Shown here: piece after piece, positions 47,346 to 59,700 of the stretch
Position numbering within the stretch: position 1 is the stretch's first letter
How the letters are laid out: the number at the start of each line of letters is the position of its first letter
Source: Ustulina deusta
Taxonomy: Eukaryota > Ascomycota > Sordariomycetes > Xylariales > Xylariaceae
Reading direction: 5' to 3'
Length of the DNA: 64,000 nt
Assembly: GCA_023159155.1 (NCBI GenBank)
Contig: JAJNNX010000040.1
Span: forward strand, 248,001 to 312,000
Program-made: the position numbers and the translations under genes
Notes under the pieces: model-generated
Databases searched by the model: none
What the model was told of the DNA's origin: nothing
Seen by the model: the letters and a program-made list of their open reading frames with translations, nothing else

Positions 47346-48711
47346 ATGTTTCTGCCAAGCGTTACAATGCTGATTCATCTCGTATCTTTGATTAGTCTGC
47401 TGGCCAGCGCCCTCGCTAACACCCATGGCTGGCCGGAACCTTGGCCATCCCACTGGCGTGAGCTGAACAGCGATCTCTTTCCTGGTCAGCAAGTCCCTCT
47501 CACAGTCGAGGACACTGACGCCGACGCGGGCTGCCGGCTAAGCAACATCACGGCGTTCGAGATGGCCAAAGGCAGGAAAATTGTGGATTTCACAACCAAG
47601 GCTATTGGTAGCCTTGAAGAGCCAAAGATCCAGCCACTTAACTCGTCCGGAGGAGAGCAGTGGGAATTTGATGGAGTCTCTGAGGATGGCATGCAGTCCT
47701 TCGTCTTTGGTTTCTACCGAGATGCGAACTACGCCATCCTGGGCACCGGAAACTTCCGTCTGTCCATCGAGTTTGCGTTTGCAGACCGCACGCGCTTTTA
47801 CGAGGTGTATTACCCGGAGCGGTCCGTCGTCGAGACATGCTCACAGGGAACCCGCGGGCTGTGGGTAGACGAGAAAAATGATTACCGGTTTTCTTTCCAG
47901 GTCGACGCGGATATGACTGAAGCTATTATTACCCTGGATTCGGACACTGTCAAAGGCAAGGTTTCCATTCGCTCACGGGCATTGCCCCTGACTGCGGACG
48001 GGAGTGTGTGGCCAGCCGAGAACGCATCTACGGCACCGATTCCCTACTATCACTGGTCACAGCCCATCCCAGCCGGAACGGTAGACACCGATGTTGAGAT
48101 TAAGGGCAAGCGTGTGCAATGGACCGGCATGGGGGGACATGAGCGGTTCTGGTCCGCGTTCAGGTCAGTTACATCTCATGTTCTATGGTACCTCGTGTTA
48201 TCCCGGCCTACTAATCCGTCGCTTCCTATATAGTTGGTTTACTTGTATGAGAAATCTCCAAGCCGTGCGGGCCATGTTGGGTCCTTATGTGCTCAGCTAT
48301 TTCGCCTTTACTTCCAATCTCGAACGTGATCTCTCGCATCAGTCCATTGTCCTTTTCAAGGACGGTGTCCCCGTCTTCCGAAGCACGCTCGGAACAGCCT
48401 CCGAGACAGAAGACTATGCGCTCGTCACTAAAACTTATGATGGGGCCGTCACAGGCACTCTCAAGGATAAAGTTACCGGCTTCCAGCTGGAACTCGTGTC
48501 GCCATCCAACATGCGCCACTACACCTTCTTCGTGGAGCATCTTAACCTCGGATTTGAATACATCCTCGGGGAGGGCGTCGGAGGTAGCGGGTTCTCTGCC
48601 CATTCGAGGGGCGGCCATGTAGGACTGAGTCAGTATGAGGGAGTCGCGCTCACCGAGGCCCTAACCTTCCCCAAGAATTCACCCCTTTTCAAGAGCAATT
48701 ATGTAGACTAA
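47346..48711 (+). CDS. Lipocalin-like pericyclase (Diels-Alderase family)
   Basis: Two exons, 47346-48163 and 48234-48711, split by a 70-bp intron (GTCAGT donor, TATAG acceptor), give 431 residues. An N-terminal hydrophobic segment ([16 protein letters not shown]) resembles a signal peptide. The body carries marks of fungal lipocalin-like Diels-Alderases: [11 protein letters not shown] near the N terminus, [15 protein letters not shown], the [13 protein letters not shown] block across the splice site, and [20 protein letters not shown] in the second domain. Relatives (Fsa2, CghA, MycB, CcsF; established knowledge) catalyse intramolecular [4+2] or related cyclisations of PKS-NRPS products. Its place between the enoyl reductase and a P450 fits that role. 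The specific ring formed cannot be predicted. An alternative start at 47370 would shorten the leader by 8 residues. No lesion is seen. Confidence 0.85.
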
Positions 48712-50438
48712 ACTAATCTACACCCCGTGAGTCTCCTGGTGAGGGAGAATTCTTAGATTAGGATAACGCTAAGGAGTCTGAGAAAGCTAAACACTCTTCT
48801 TTTCCAATATTAGATAGGACATAAGATACCCCTTCCTGGATCTCTTGACGACCCGTACAGTCCCCTTCTAAGCTCGAATCACTGTCTGAATAAGCATGGA
48901 TCAATTGTGTAATGTTCATATCACTGGACACATGGGAGTTCAGGCCTGTAATTTCTCATGAGAGCTGGGGATTACGCATATAGTTAAGTCCTGTGAGGAC
49001 TATTAGTTCTAATGATGCACAATATGACCAACAATTGTATCCGACTCCGAGCGATACCGATGTCTCTGGTTGCTGAACCCGAATGACACCGACCTCTCGG
49101 GTCCCGAATACCGAAATCAACAGTGGGTTATAAAAAAAATTAAAAAAAACAGTGCGCATGGGGGGTTCGCTCGATGCCAATAATCGGTGACTGACCTCGA
49201 TGTGGCGAATACACAAACAATTCCCCAGTAGTGGGAGAAAGCAAGTCCGGGGACCCTATGTCTTGGGAGAAGCGGGAGCTTTATATCTCTCACCTATTGA
49301 CCGGAAGCTCGAGGGGAGAAAGGCTCCGGTCTTCGTAAGGATCTTCGGAGCCTCGCGTAGATGTGAGAAGAGATCGCGAGAACTAGCCGTATAGTAGCTG
49401 AATTGACTATGTTCCATGCCCTAGAATACTAGATAGCCATTGCTATAATTAGAAGTATCCTTATTCTTTCTGAGCAGAATGAATACGCATAGGAAGTCGG
49501 TACCAGCAAAGCCATCGCGATGGTACCATACTCTCTTCAGGACTAGCTCATACAGGTTAATCATCCCCTGTTAGGAGATGATCGCTCCTTACTTACAACA
49601 ATGCGCTGGTCAGTGCAGAAGGTATCGACGAGGTGATTATCCGCTGGCACTAGCCCTCTGATTGGTCCGAAAATAAAGACCGGGATGAAGTTTGAAGTTT
49701 GAATTCTCGCGAACTCTATCGTCGGCATCCAGGCCTCATGTTCCGAGTGTTTGCAAAGTCGTCTCTGTTCTGGCTTACACATCGGGATACCTCAAAGTCT
49801 AGCTAGGCAGCAATGGATTACAAGGATGGGAGTATTCAGCATATGTCTATATGGTGATGCTTAGGCTCCATGGGGAATTATGAGCTCCTTCTCCCACCAC
49901 CTTCTCCGATGCATCAGAATAGACCGCCACTACTACGGTTTACAGGCTTTAAAACTCAAGCTACAGCAGCCCGAGAAACTTCTTGTCTTTCTTTTTATTT
50001 TCTCTTCCTATGAGAGGAAAGAGAGAGAGATTGCGCAAGGCGGGTGCAGAAAAAAGTCACACTCCCAGCCATATAAATTGAGTATATCAAGGTACCACTA
50101 TTTTTACACCGGCCTTAGATAGTAGGAGTAGGGAAGGGAAGATATATCTTCCCCCGAATGGGAACATTGGCCTCCGACGCCGTTGTGTCAGCAGCGGTGT
50201 GGGCCTTCGGATTCGGCGTCAAACCTGCTACTAGATTTGGTGCGGATCCCGCTCTTTAAGCTCAGACTGCCCAAGGCGAATGCGAAGATGGGAATTTCTA
50301 GTAGATGTCTTTGTAATTAATCTGCAGTGCAGTATTTCGGCTGTGACTGAACCCAAGGTGAAGCTAAAGCCAAAACCATCCGCCCAGCCCACCCTATCAG
50401 CATACCTTTTGTCCCAACTACCACCGATCTATTACAGC
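48712..50438. other. Intergenic region inside the cluster
   Basis: About 1.7 kb without a supported gene between the pericyclase and P450-c. Small ORFs (48956-49216 minus, 49561-49782 minus, 49880-50122 plus) have no family features. The last 300 bp is the P450-c promoter and contains a CGGATTCGG direct triplet pair near 50208. Confidence 0.45.
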
Positions 50439-52175
50439 ATGTTGTCGAGCATCCAGACGAATGTTATCGAGCCTTTTCTGGTGCTGCGCCAGAGCGTAGC
50501 GCCCCTGAAATTGACCAGATGGCAGCTCACAAAGCTTATGGCCCGCACAACACTCGCCGGGCTGCCGGACGGGAGCTTCTATTTCCTCCTAGCGGTACTG
50601 GCAATGGTTATTACCGTGTACTACTTTGGATACAAGAACACAAACACACATGTGAAGGTGCCTCCTGGACTCGCCGTCGTGAAGAGGAATGACATGCATT
50701 TCCTCGACATCATCAAGGAGGGACGAGAGCGGGTACGTACCTACCGAGCAAACACTGCTGGCTCAAGTTCTAACAGATCGCAGTATCCAGGTCAACCCTT
50801 CTTGGCTGTTAACAAACGGCACCGTTTTGTCATCTTCCCGCCTCAATGCTTCGACGAGATCAAACGTCTTCCGGAGCACACCGCCTCCGCGAAGGCATTC
50901 TTCCACGCTACCAACTATGGTCACTGGAGCCACATTGGCACCGAGACGCCCGAACTCATCAAATCGGTCATTGCGGATCTGACCCGTTCGCTCCCTGCTC
51001 GAGTGCTCACTCGTCAAGAAGACTGCCAGAACGCGTTCGACGAGGTCCTCGGGCGCCGGCGCGATTGGAAGGAATTCCCCTTGATGATGACTACATTCCA
51101 AATCGTCACCCAGATAAATGCATGTTCCCTTGTCGGAAGAGAACTAGGGACCAGTAGCAGTTGGGTCAAGTCCGTGATGTGGTCGCCCATCTTCATTCAC
51201 GTTGCGGTCACGCTCCTAGATGCCTGCCCCCTCATCCTCCGGCCGCTCATGGCCCCGATTTACTTTTTCCCTACTATCAAGAACCGATGGGATATGAAGC
51301 GACTGCTCACCCCGGTTCTGGAGAAAGACATAAAGGATTTCTACGACGCGAAGGACAAGAAAGAAATGATCCGACCCCGGCCAGAGGGCAAGATCCCCTT
51401 CACCGGATTCCTCCTCTCACGTTACAAGTCGGCTGAAGCAAGCATCAAGCAGCTGATATCAGACTATATCCTCATCAGCTTCGACTCGACCCCATCCACG
51501 GCATCGGCACTGTTCCATGTTCTCTGCGAGTTGGCATTGCACCCGGAAGCTGCCGACATTCTGCGCCAGGAACTAGACGCGGTTGTCGTCGACGGAAACC
51601 TCCCTGGGACTCATCTCCAGGAGCTGAGGAAAATGGACAGTTTCCTCCGTGAGGCCTTCCGACTGCATCCCATTGGCATATGTAAGTCATGTCTAGCCTC
51701 CGGGACAAGTCTGAAAATGCCCCTTTCCTTAGGAACCCTGGTCTAACTTGCCATTGCAGTCGCCCTCCAACGCGGCCTCGAAAAGCCGGTGAAGCTGTCA
51801 ATCGGCCCGACTCTCCCCGCGGGCACAATCATCGCTGTCGATGGCCAAGCCATCAACCGGTCCCCGGATCTGTGGCCAGACCCGGACACTTTTGACATGG
51901 ACAGATTCTACAGGTTGCGGCAGAAACCGGGCAACGAGAACCGGTTCCATTTCCTGACCACCGGCTCCGACTCACCGGGATGGGGCGACGGGACACAGGC
52001 CTGCCCGGGTCGGTTCTTCGCGACGAGCACGCTCAAGATCGCGCTGGCGCATTTCCTCAAGAATTACGACATCGAGATAAAGCCGGAATGCTTGCCGCTG
52101 CAACACACGCCGCTCTCGAACGGATCGTGGAAGCCCGATGATACGGCGATTGCGCGCATCCGGGCCAGATATTAG
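50439..52175 (+). CDS. Cytochrome P450 (P450-c) of the PKS-NRPS cluster
   Basis: Three exons, 50439-50732, 50784-51681 and 51760-52175 (introns 51 and 78 bp), give 535 residues. The first intron removes a stretch that would read through in frame: splicing joins GRER to YPGQPFLAVNKRHRFVIFPP, which is the conserved P450 order. The N-terminal anchor is FYFLLAVLAMVITVYYFGY. The I-helix region is SDYILISFDSTPSTASALFH, the ExxR is LREAFRLHP, and the haem loop is WGDGTQACPGRFFATSTLK. It belongs to the same broad CYP68-like type as P450-b and is probably a tailoring oxidase. An earlier in-frame ATG at 50280 would add 53 residues; the later one was chosen because it lies closer to the anchor. It is followed by a repeat-element copy and then the PKS-NRPS on the same strand. 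Confidence 0.87.
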
Positions 52176-52540
52176 GAGGGCTTAAAGCAGAGAACATCGT
52201 GGAGCAGCCGAGCCCGTTCGTTACAATCGCTGCTATGCACTTTTCAGCTGGCCGATGGAATGAGGAAAGTCTGGTCTATCAAGGTGATGCCGAGCGCGCG
52301 GCTTTTCTACCAGATGACGGTATGGGATCAGTTTAGCCCGAGATAATATACTAAGAAATGGATTTTCTACATCTTCAGTAATTTTTGCTCTCAGCGTGAA
52401 GGCGACAGAATTGGTTTGTGTGTATTGAAGTGGTGCAAGTGAGTTACAGGGGTCCAGTACGCGTATGAGCCACTCGGTGGCTGTGCTCGTATGGAGGATA
52501 AAACATAATTTTAGAGGAGCACAACACACTTAGCAGGACT

Positions 52541-52712
52541 GCGAATGAATTGATTTCTCTTATCTCTTCTTTTACTTGATCAATTGATTCCCCACGAGAA
52601 CTAAGTGACTACTATGCTAGGAAGTGTAGGTCCGGCCTATCTCCTAGTGTAAGGGGCATTGTCATGTTTCTACGAGTTACGGATAGCGAATCACAATTGC
52701 CCACTTTAGTAT
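52541..52712 (+). repeat. Dispersed repeat family, copy D, inside the metabolite cluster
   Basis: It is collinear with copy B over about 170 bp: GCGAATGAATT, TTGATTCCCCA, ATGCTAGGAAGTGTAGGT, CGGCCTATCTCC, GGGGCATTG and ATTGCCCACTTTAGTAT. It sits between P450-c and the PKS-NRPS, about 1.05 kb upstream of the PKS start. Confidence 0.6.
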
Positions 52713-53013
52713 ACATGTATGTCTGTGACTGGGCTCCTTTTTTTTTTTGGATATGATTTGACGCTATTCCGGATTGGATTTAGAACAAATGATAACTAAG
52801 TACCTATGGAGTAAAAGTTTTTTATTAGCCACAACAGGCCCTTGGCAGCCAGATACAGTCGAGTTAACTAAGATCACCTTATGAAACCCCACTAATTTCT
52901 ATATCCAGTTAGGTACAAAGACAATCGTCACCTGACCCACTGTAGGCAGACCCTCATCCACAGTCGTCTCAGTGTTAGCAGACCATTCTTCTCCAAGTCC
53001 ATACCCGAATATC

Positions 53014-53245
53014 ACACCGGACGATCGGTGTACAAATCTATCCCCGAAGACCCATTAACTCTCGTCCATGGCATACTCGGTTTACGAATAATCTTCCATG
53101 TTATGTGCCAACAAGTCCGTGTCGCTTTATTCAAGCCTTCCGGCAAGAAGGCGGAAATGCTAGATCTATATATCCAACCAATTATCGGTCCTCGGCCGTG
53201 GGCGAGGCCGGCAGTTGTGCCGAATCGCTGATTATCGAAGGTCGA
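53014..53245 (+). promoter_or_regulatory. Candidate Zn2Cys6 binding sites upstream of the PKS-NRPS
   Basis: At 53014-53031 a perfect inverted repeat ACACCG-N6-CGGTGT contains CCG-N6-CGG. At 53235-53245 lies TCGAAGGTCGA, which fits TCG-N5-CGA, the core of AflR-type sites. A CCGTTCGGTGT block lies nearby at about 53298-53310. These sites are 450-750 bp before the PKS start codon. Short motifs of this kind also occur by chance, so the regulatory role is inference. Confidence 0.4.
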
Positions 53246-53762
53246 GACAATCTGTATTGAAGACCGAGATCTTCGTTCCATGGCAAATATCGCGGATAAC
53301 CTCCGTTCGGTGTATTACCTTCGCGTAGACCTTCCGTACGACAACGACTGCGGACGGTCGGTAGCTCGCTGCGCTTTCGGAGTAGATGATAAACTGTCCC
53401 CGAATGGGTCCCCGGTGCGCAAGCTACAAGACGGTAACTAGACAATGGCTCCTGTACTCCGATTGCGATACCCATACTCAGGCCTCGGAGACCGGTGGCC
53501 TGGATGTAGAGGCATCTGTGATAGATTTCCTTGCGTACCTGATTGATATACACAAGATGGGAGCGCGCAGATTTCACTCGGATAGAGTTGCGTACCACAT
53601 CCATCCATATCAGTTTGTCGTGCTAAGTGCCCCGATATGACCCCCTTTGAACGGTTCGCTGATTATCGACGTATCTCATCAATCAAAAAGAAACAATAAT
53701 ACCCCGTTGTTGCTGCTTCTAAACTCTACCAAAATCTCCAGTTCCAAGATTCCTTGCTCAAC

Positions 53763-56700
53763 ATGGCGACTACTCGTGAGCCCATCGCCATCATTGGCAC
53801 CGGATGCCGGTTTCCTGGCCAGTGTGATACCCCATCTAAGTTATGGAATCTCTTGCGGAAGCCTAGGGACCTTCTAAAGGAGATACCGGAGAACAGATTC
53901 AGTGCAGGTGCCTTCTACCATCCCCAGAATCACCATCATGGCACGAGCAACGTGCGACACTCCTATCTTCTGGAAGAGGACCTGCGCAACTTTGACGCCC
54001 AGTTCTTTGGCATCAATCCTGTTGAAGCCCACTCTGTCGATCCCCAGCAGCGGCTGCTTCTCGAAACCGTGTACGAGAGCCTCGAAGCCGCTGGCCTTTC
54101 AGTGAAGGAGCTACAGGGCTCCGACACGGCCGTCTACGTCGGCGTCATGAGTGCCGACTTTACCGATATGATTGGACGCGATACTGAAATGTTCCCAACA
54201 TATTTTGCTACGGGCACTGCAAGGAGCATTCTTAGCAACAGGCTGTCATACTTTTTTGACTGGCATGGCCCGTCCATGACCATTGATACCGCCTGTTCGT
54301 CAAGTCTCATCGCTATGCACCAAGCTGTGCAGACTCTCCGCGGGGGAGAATCGTCCGTCGCCGTTGTAAGTGCCTGTTCTCGTCTTGGACTATTCAACTA
54401 CGCTATCAATCCGAAGGTGAACCTGGGAGCGGCGCAAAAGTTACTAATCACATTGTGCAGGTAGCCGGGTCCAACCTGATCTTAGGCCCAGAGCAATACA
54501 TTGCTGAGAGTAAACTACAGATGCTTTCTCCTACTGGCCGAAGCCGTATGTGGGATGCCGCTGCGGACGGCTACGCTCGAGGTGAAGGCATTGCAGCTAT
54601 TGTCCTTAAGAAGCTTAGCCAAGCCATCGCAGACGGCGATCACATCGAGTGCGTTATCCGTGAGACAGGTCTCAATCAAGACGGCAGGACGCCAGGCATC
54701 ACTATGCCAAGCGCTACTGCACAAGAAGCCTTGATCCGAGCCACATACGCTAAGGCTGGTTTGGACATTAGCAAGCGTGCTGATCGTCCCCAGTTCTTTG
54801 AGGCGCATGGCACAGGTACGAAAAATTTAGAAGACTTGCTATTCAGTTTCTCCCCTAGAATACAGAACGCCTCAGCTGATCTGATCTATTAAGGTACTCC
54901 TGCTGGTGATCCCGTCGAGGCGCGGGCCGTCAGTAATGCCTTCTTTGGCCCGGAGTCTCATTTTAAACCCGGCAATCCAGATGATACCTTGTTCGTTGGA
55001 TCTATCAAGACCGTCATCGGTCACACAGAAGGGACAGCAGGCCTGGCAGCTGTTATCAAAGCGTCGCTGGCACTGCAGGCTGGTATCGTCCCTCCGAACA
55101 TGTTACTAAACAAGGTGAACCCTAAAATTGAGCCTTTCTACGGGAAGGTACAGATTCTTTCCACGGCACAGAAATGGCCCAAGCTTGCAGAGGGCGGCGT
55201 GCGAAGAGTGAGCGTGAATAGTTTTGGCTTCGGAGGTGCTAACTGCCATGCTATTCTCGAAAGCTTCGAACCCAACGTGACACCTCACAGACGGCGATCG
55301 AATAACATTGCCACGTGCTTTACGCCATTCCTCTTCTCAGCAGCTTCCGAGAATACGCTCACTTCTCAGCTGGAAAGGTACCGAGAATACCTTGCTGGTG
55401 GGAACGCAGGCACCGCAGGAAGACTCCGGGATTTATCATTGACACTAAGCGATCGTCGATCGACTCTACCTTGGCGGGCTGTTGTACCGGCCACTAATGA
55501 CGTCGAGGATCTTATTAAAAAGCTCGACGATTGCACCGAATTCACGAGCGAGACTTCCAGCTCCTCAGCAGCGAAGACAAAAGGGTCCAAACCTCGTATT
55601 CTAGGCATCTTCACCGGCCAAGGTGCCCAGTGGCCACGCATGGGTGCTGAATTGATTGAGAAGTCACCAGCCGCAAGTAAGATCCTTGCCCGCCTGGAGA
55701 AGAGCCTCCAATCACTCCCCCAACGGGATCGGCCGACATGGTCGCTTGGTGAGCACCTCCTCGCCGGTGCCGACTCGTCGTCGGTAGGCACTGCTTCCAT
55801 CTCGCAACCTGTCTGCACAGCCGTGCAGATAATTCTCGTCGACATACTGAGAGCGGCTGGTATCGAGTTTTCGGCGGTAGTGGGCCACTCGTCCGGTGAG
55901 ATTAGCGCAGCGTATGCGGCGGGATACCTCTCCGCCGAGGATGCCATCCGCGTGGCATATTATCGCGGTCTGCATATGAAGTCCCTCACCCAAAAAGGAG
56001 CCATGCTAGCGGTGGGAACTTCGTACGAAGATGCCAAAGAGTTGTGTGAGCTTCCGGCCTTCGAAGGCCGTGTCTGTGTAGCGGCGAGCAACTCTCCCTC
56101 CAGCGTAACACTGTCAGGCGATGCCGAGGCGATCGATGAAATCAAGACAATCCTAGACGAGGAGAAGAAATTCACTCGCCACCTTAAAGTGGATCGAGCC
56201 TATCATTCGCATCACATGGTGGCCTGTTCAGAACCGTACGTGTCATCTCTCCAGCAGTGTGGCATCCAACAGCTTTCTCGGACCCAGCCTAGAAAGTGCC
56301 GATGGGTATCCAGCGTTTTCACTTGCGATATCACGGATATTCCTATAACGGAGGGCCTCCGAGGAAAATACTGGGCCCTCAACCTAACAAAGCCAGTCAT
56401 GTTTGCCGAGGCCTTACAGATCCTCCTTGGCAGTGCTCAGGGTGGAGAGGTTTATGACCTAGCCATTGAGGTCGGACCGCATCCAGCGCTCAAGGGCCCC
56501 GCCAGACAGACAATCGAGGGATCCCTCGACGGACAGTCCATCCCTTACACGGGCGTGTTATCACGCGGCAAGGATGGTATCGAGTCATTCTCGCAAGGAC
56601 TCGGGTATATCTGGCGAACCTGGGGAGAAGGAGCTGTGGATTTCGCCGCGTACAGTCGCTTTATGAATGACGAACAAATAGAAGAGGACGTGCCACAAAC

Positions 56701-59700
56701 CGTTCCTATGAAGGGTCTCCCCACCTACCCGTGGGATCACAACCGGAAGTTTTGGCACGAGTCTCGCCTATCCCGTGCTTTCAGAGCTGGGAAAGACCAG
56801 CCTAATGAGCTTCTCGGGCGGCAAATCCTTGACGGTGCTCCTGACCAACTCCGTTGGCGCAACGTCCTCAAGCGCAACGAGATAGATTGGCTCGATGGGC
56901 ACCAAGTCCAGCGGCAGACCGTCTTCCCATGTGCCGGCTATGTGTCTGCCTGTGTGGAAGCCTCGATGAAGATTCGTCGAGACGTTAGTGTTCAATCTAT
57001 CGAGCTCCAGAATTTTGTGGTTGGTCAGGCTGTGGCGTTTAACGATGATGACTCGGGGATCGAGACGTTGATCGTACTAGATAGCATCAAGGAATCCGAA
57101 GAACAAGGCAGCAAGATAGTTTCGGCGAAGTTTGCTTTCTACTCATCCTCTAAAAATGAGATTTTGGACATGACTAGTCACGCTAGCTGTGACGTCCGTG
57201 TCACGTATGGGGACAGCGCCGCGAAGCTTCTCCCGCCCAAGTCCAAAGAGAATGACGAGGATTCTATGTTGGACGTCGAGTCCGATCGGTTTTACAACGT
57301 CCTCGAACAGCTTGGATTTGGATATTCTGGACCGTTCCGGGCGCTAACAAGCCTGAAGCGAAAGCTGGGCAAGGCGATGGGTCATATTCAGAACCCAGAA
57401 AGCGGCCAGCTTTCTGGAAAGCCTCTCCTAATCCACCCAGCAACGTTAGATGCGGGAATCCAGTCCATTATGCTTGCGTATTGCTATCCGGGAGACAGCA
57501 TGATGCGCTCCATATATCTCCCCACCGGTATCCGCCGACTCATCATCAACCCAGAGCAGTGTCGTACCTTTGCAGGCGAGAAGACAAAGGTGCTGTTCGA
57601 CTCGTCTGCGTCGGTCAGCACCTCTAGGAGTCTATCAGGAGATGTGAGTATATATTCCCCTGAGGGCTTCGCCTACAAGGCCATTCAGCTCGAGGGACTC
57701 CAGACACAACCTTTATTTCATCCGACCGAGTCGAACGATCTAAACATTTTCACCGAGCTTGTGTGGGATATCGATCGACCTGACAGCGAGGAAATCGTCG
57801 GCAAAATAGATGTTCAGGAGCTCAATGCAGAATTACTATTTTCTCTCGAGAGGGTGGCCTACTTCTATTTACGATCTTTGGACAAGGCTATTCCTCGTAG
57901 TGAGCGCACTAACCTCGAATGGCATTACACCCGCCTTTTTGCATATGTAGATCACGTCCTCTCCAAAGTGGCCAGCGGCGCGAATCGCTTTGCTAAGAAG
58001 GAATGGCAGCGCGATACTAAGGATGTTATACTTGATATATTGGAGAAATTCCCTGACAACATTGACCTGAGACTTATGCGCGCTGTGGGTGAGAATATGC
58101 CCGCCGTCGTCCGTGGCGAGATCACCATGCTAGAGCCTATGCTCCAAGACAACATGCTCAACGACTTCTACGTAGTCGCACATGGCATGCCTCGCTACAC
58201 TGCATATCTAGCCTCATTGGCCAGCCAAATTGGCCACAGGTATCCTCATATGCACGTCCTCGAGATTGGTGCGGGCACCGGCGGTGCGACCAAATCGTTC
58301 CTTGGAGCGCTTGGCGATAAGTTCTCGACCTACACCTTCACTGACATTTCCGGTGGCTTTTTTGAGAAGGCGAAGCATGTGTTCGCATCACACAGCTCAA
58401 AAATGAACTTCAGGGTGCTCGACATTGAGAAGGATATTGAAGGCCAGGGATTCACAGAGGGCTCCTATGATGTCATCATCGCCTCCTTGGTTCTCCATGC
58501 CACGCGCAACTTGGCACAAACCCTTCGCAATGTACGGCGTTTGCTGAAGCCCGGTGGATACCTGCTGCTTCTTGAGATTACGGAGAACGATCAAATGAGG
58601 TTTGGCCTACTCTTCGGTGGTCTCCAGGGATGGTGGCTTGGCTATGATGATGGGCGGGCTTTGTCCCCTTGCATTGGAATAGAGGAGTGGTCGACATATC
58701 TGAAGCAGACCGGCTTCTCGGGCATTGACACGTCAATGCCGCATGATGAAAAATTGCCTGTTCCTCTCTCTGTGATTGTGTCTCAGGCAACAGATGACAG
58801 GGTTGAGCTCCTGAAGCAACCTCTACAGCAGCAAGAAACGACGGCAATCGTCTTGCCACAGTTGACAATTATCGGCGGAGCTGCACTGGCAACAACTGTT
58901 CACCAACTATTAGGCTCGTATTGCGGCAGCGTCAAGTTTATTGAATCGCTGAATGACTTGAGACCAGACGACCTTCCTGTCGGAGGCACTGTACTCTGTC
59001 TTAGCGACATCTCGGAGCCGGTCTTCAAGTCCATGGACCCCGACAAACTGCGTGGATTCCAAACAGTCTTCAAGCAATCTGCCAGCGTCCTCTGGGTTAC
59101 TCAGGGAGTTCGCTTTGGAGATCCATACTCCAGGATGGTTGTCGGCTTCGGTAGGACTATTGTACTCGAGATGCTACATCTGCGTTTACAATTTCTCGAC
59201 CTTGACACTGGTGCTCCTCCTTCTCCTACTGCTATTGCCGAGTCTCTGCTGCGCCTCCAGATGGCAGGCAACTGGGAGAATGACGACGCGGAAAGCTCAC
59301 CTTTGCTCCATTCCGTCGAACCCGAATTGTACCTTGACAAGGACGGCCGTTTTTACATTCCCCGGTTCAAGTTGAACAAGAGACAGAACGATCGGTACAA
59401 CTCGGGTCGTCGCAACATCACCAAGCAGATTTCTCTCCAGGAAAAGACTGTCGAGCTTGTCCAGCATGAAACACAAGACGCGTCATGGCGCCTTGTGGAG
59501 GGCACCGATACGCCTGAACCACAGGCAGCCGTGGAGATAGATGTCCTGTATTCAGTCAGTCGGACAGTGGAGGTGTCGAGAGGCACTTTTCTATTCCCCG
59601 TTCTTGGACTAAATCGAGACACCACGGAGACCGTGTTAGCCCTCTCACCAAAGCAAGCGAGCAGGATCAGGGTTCCGCAAGCTTTTATTATTCCTGCACA

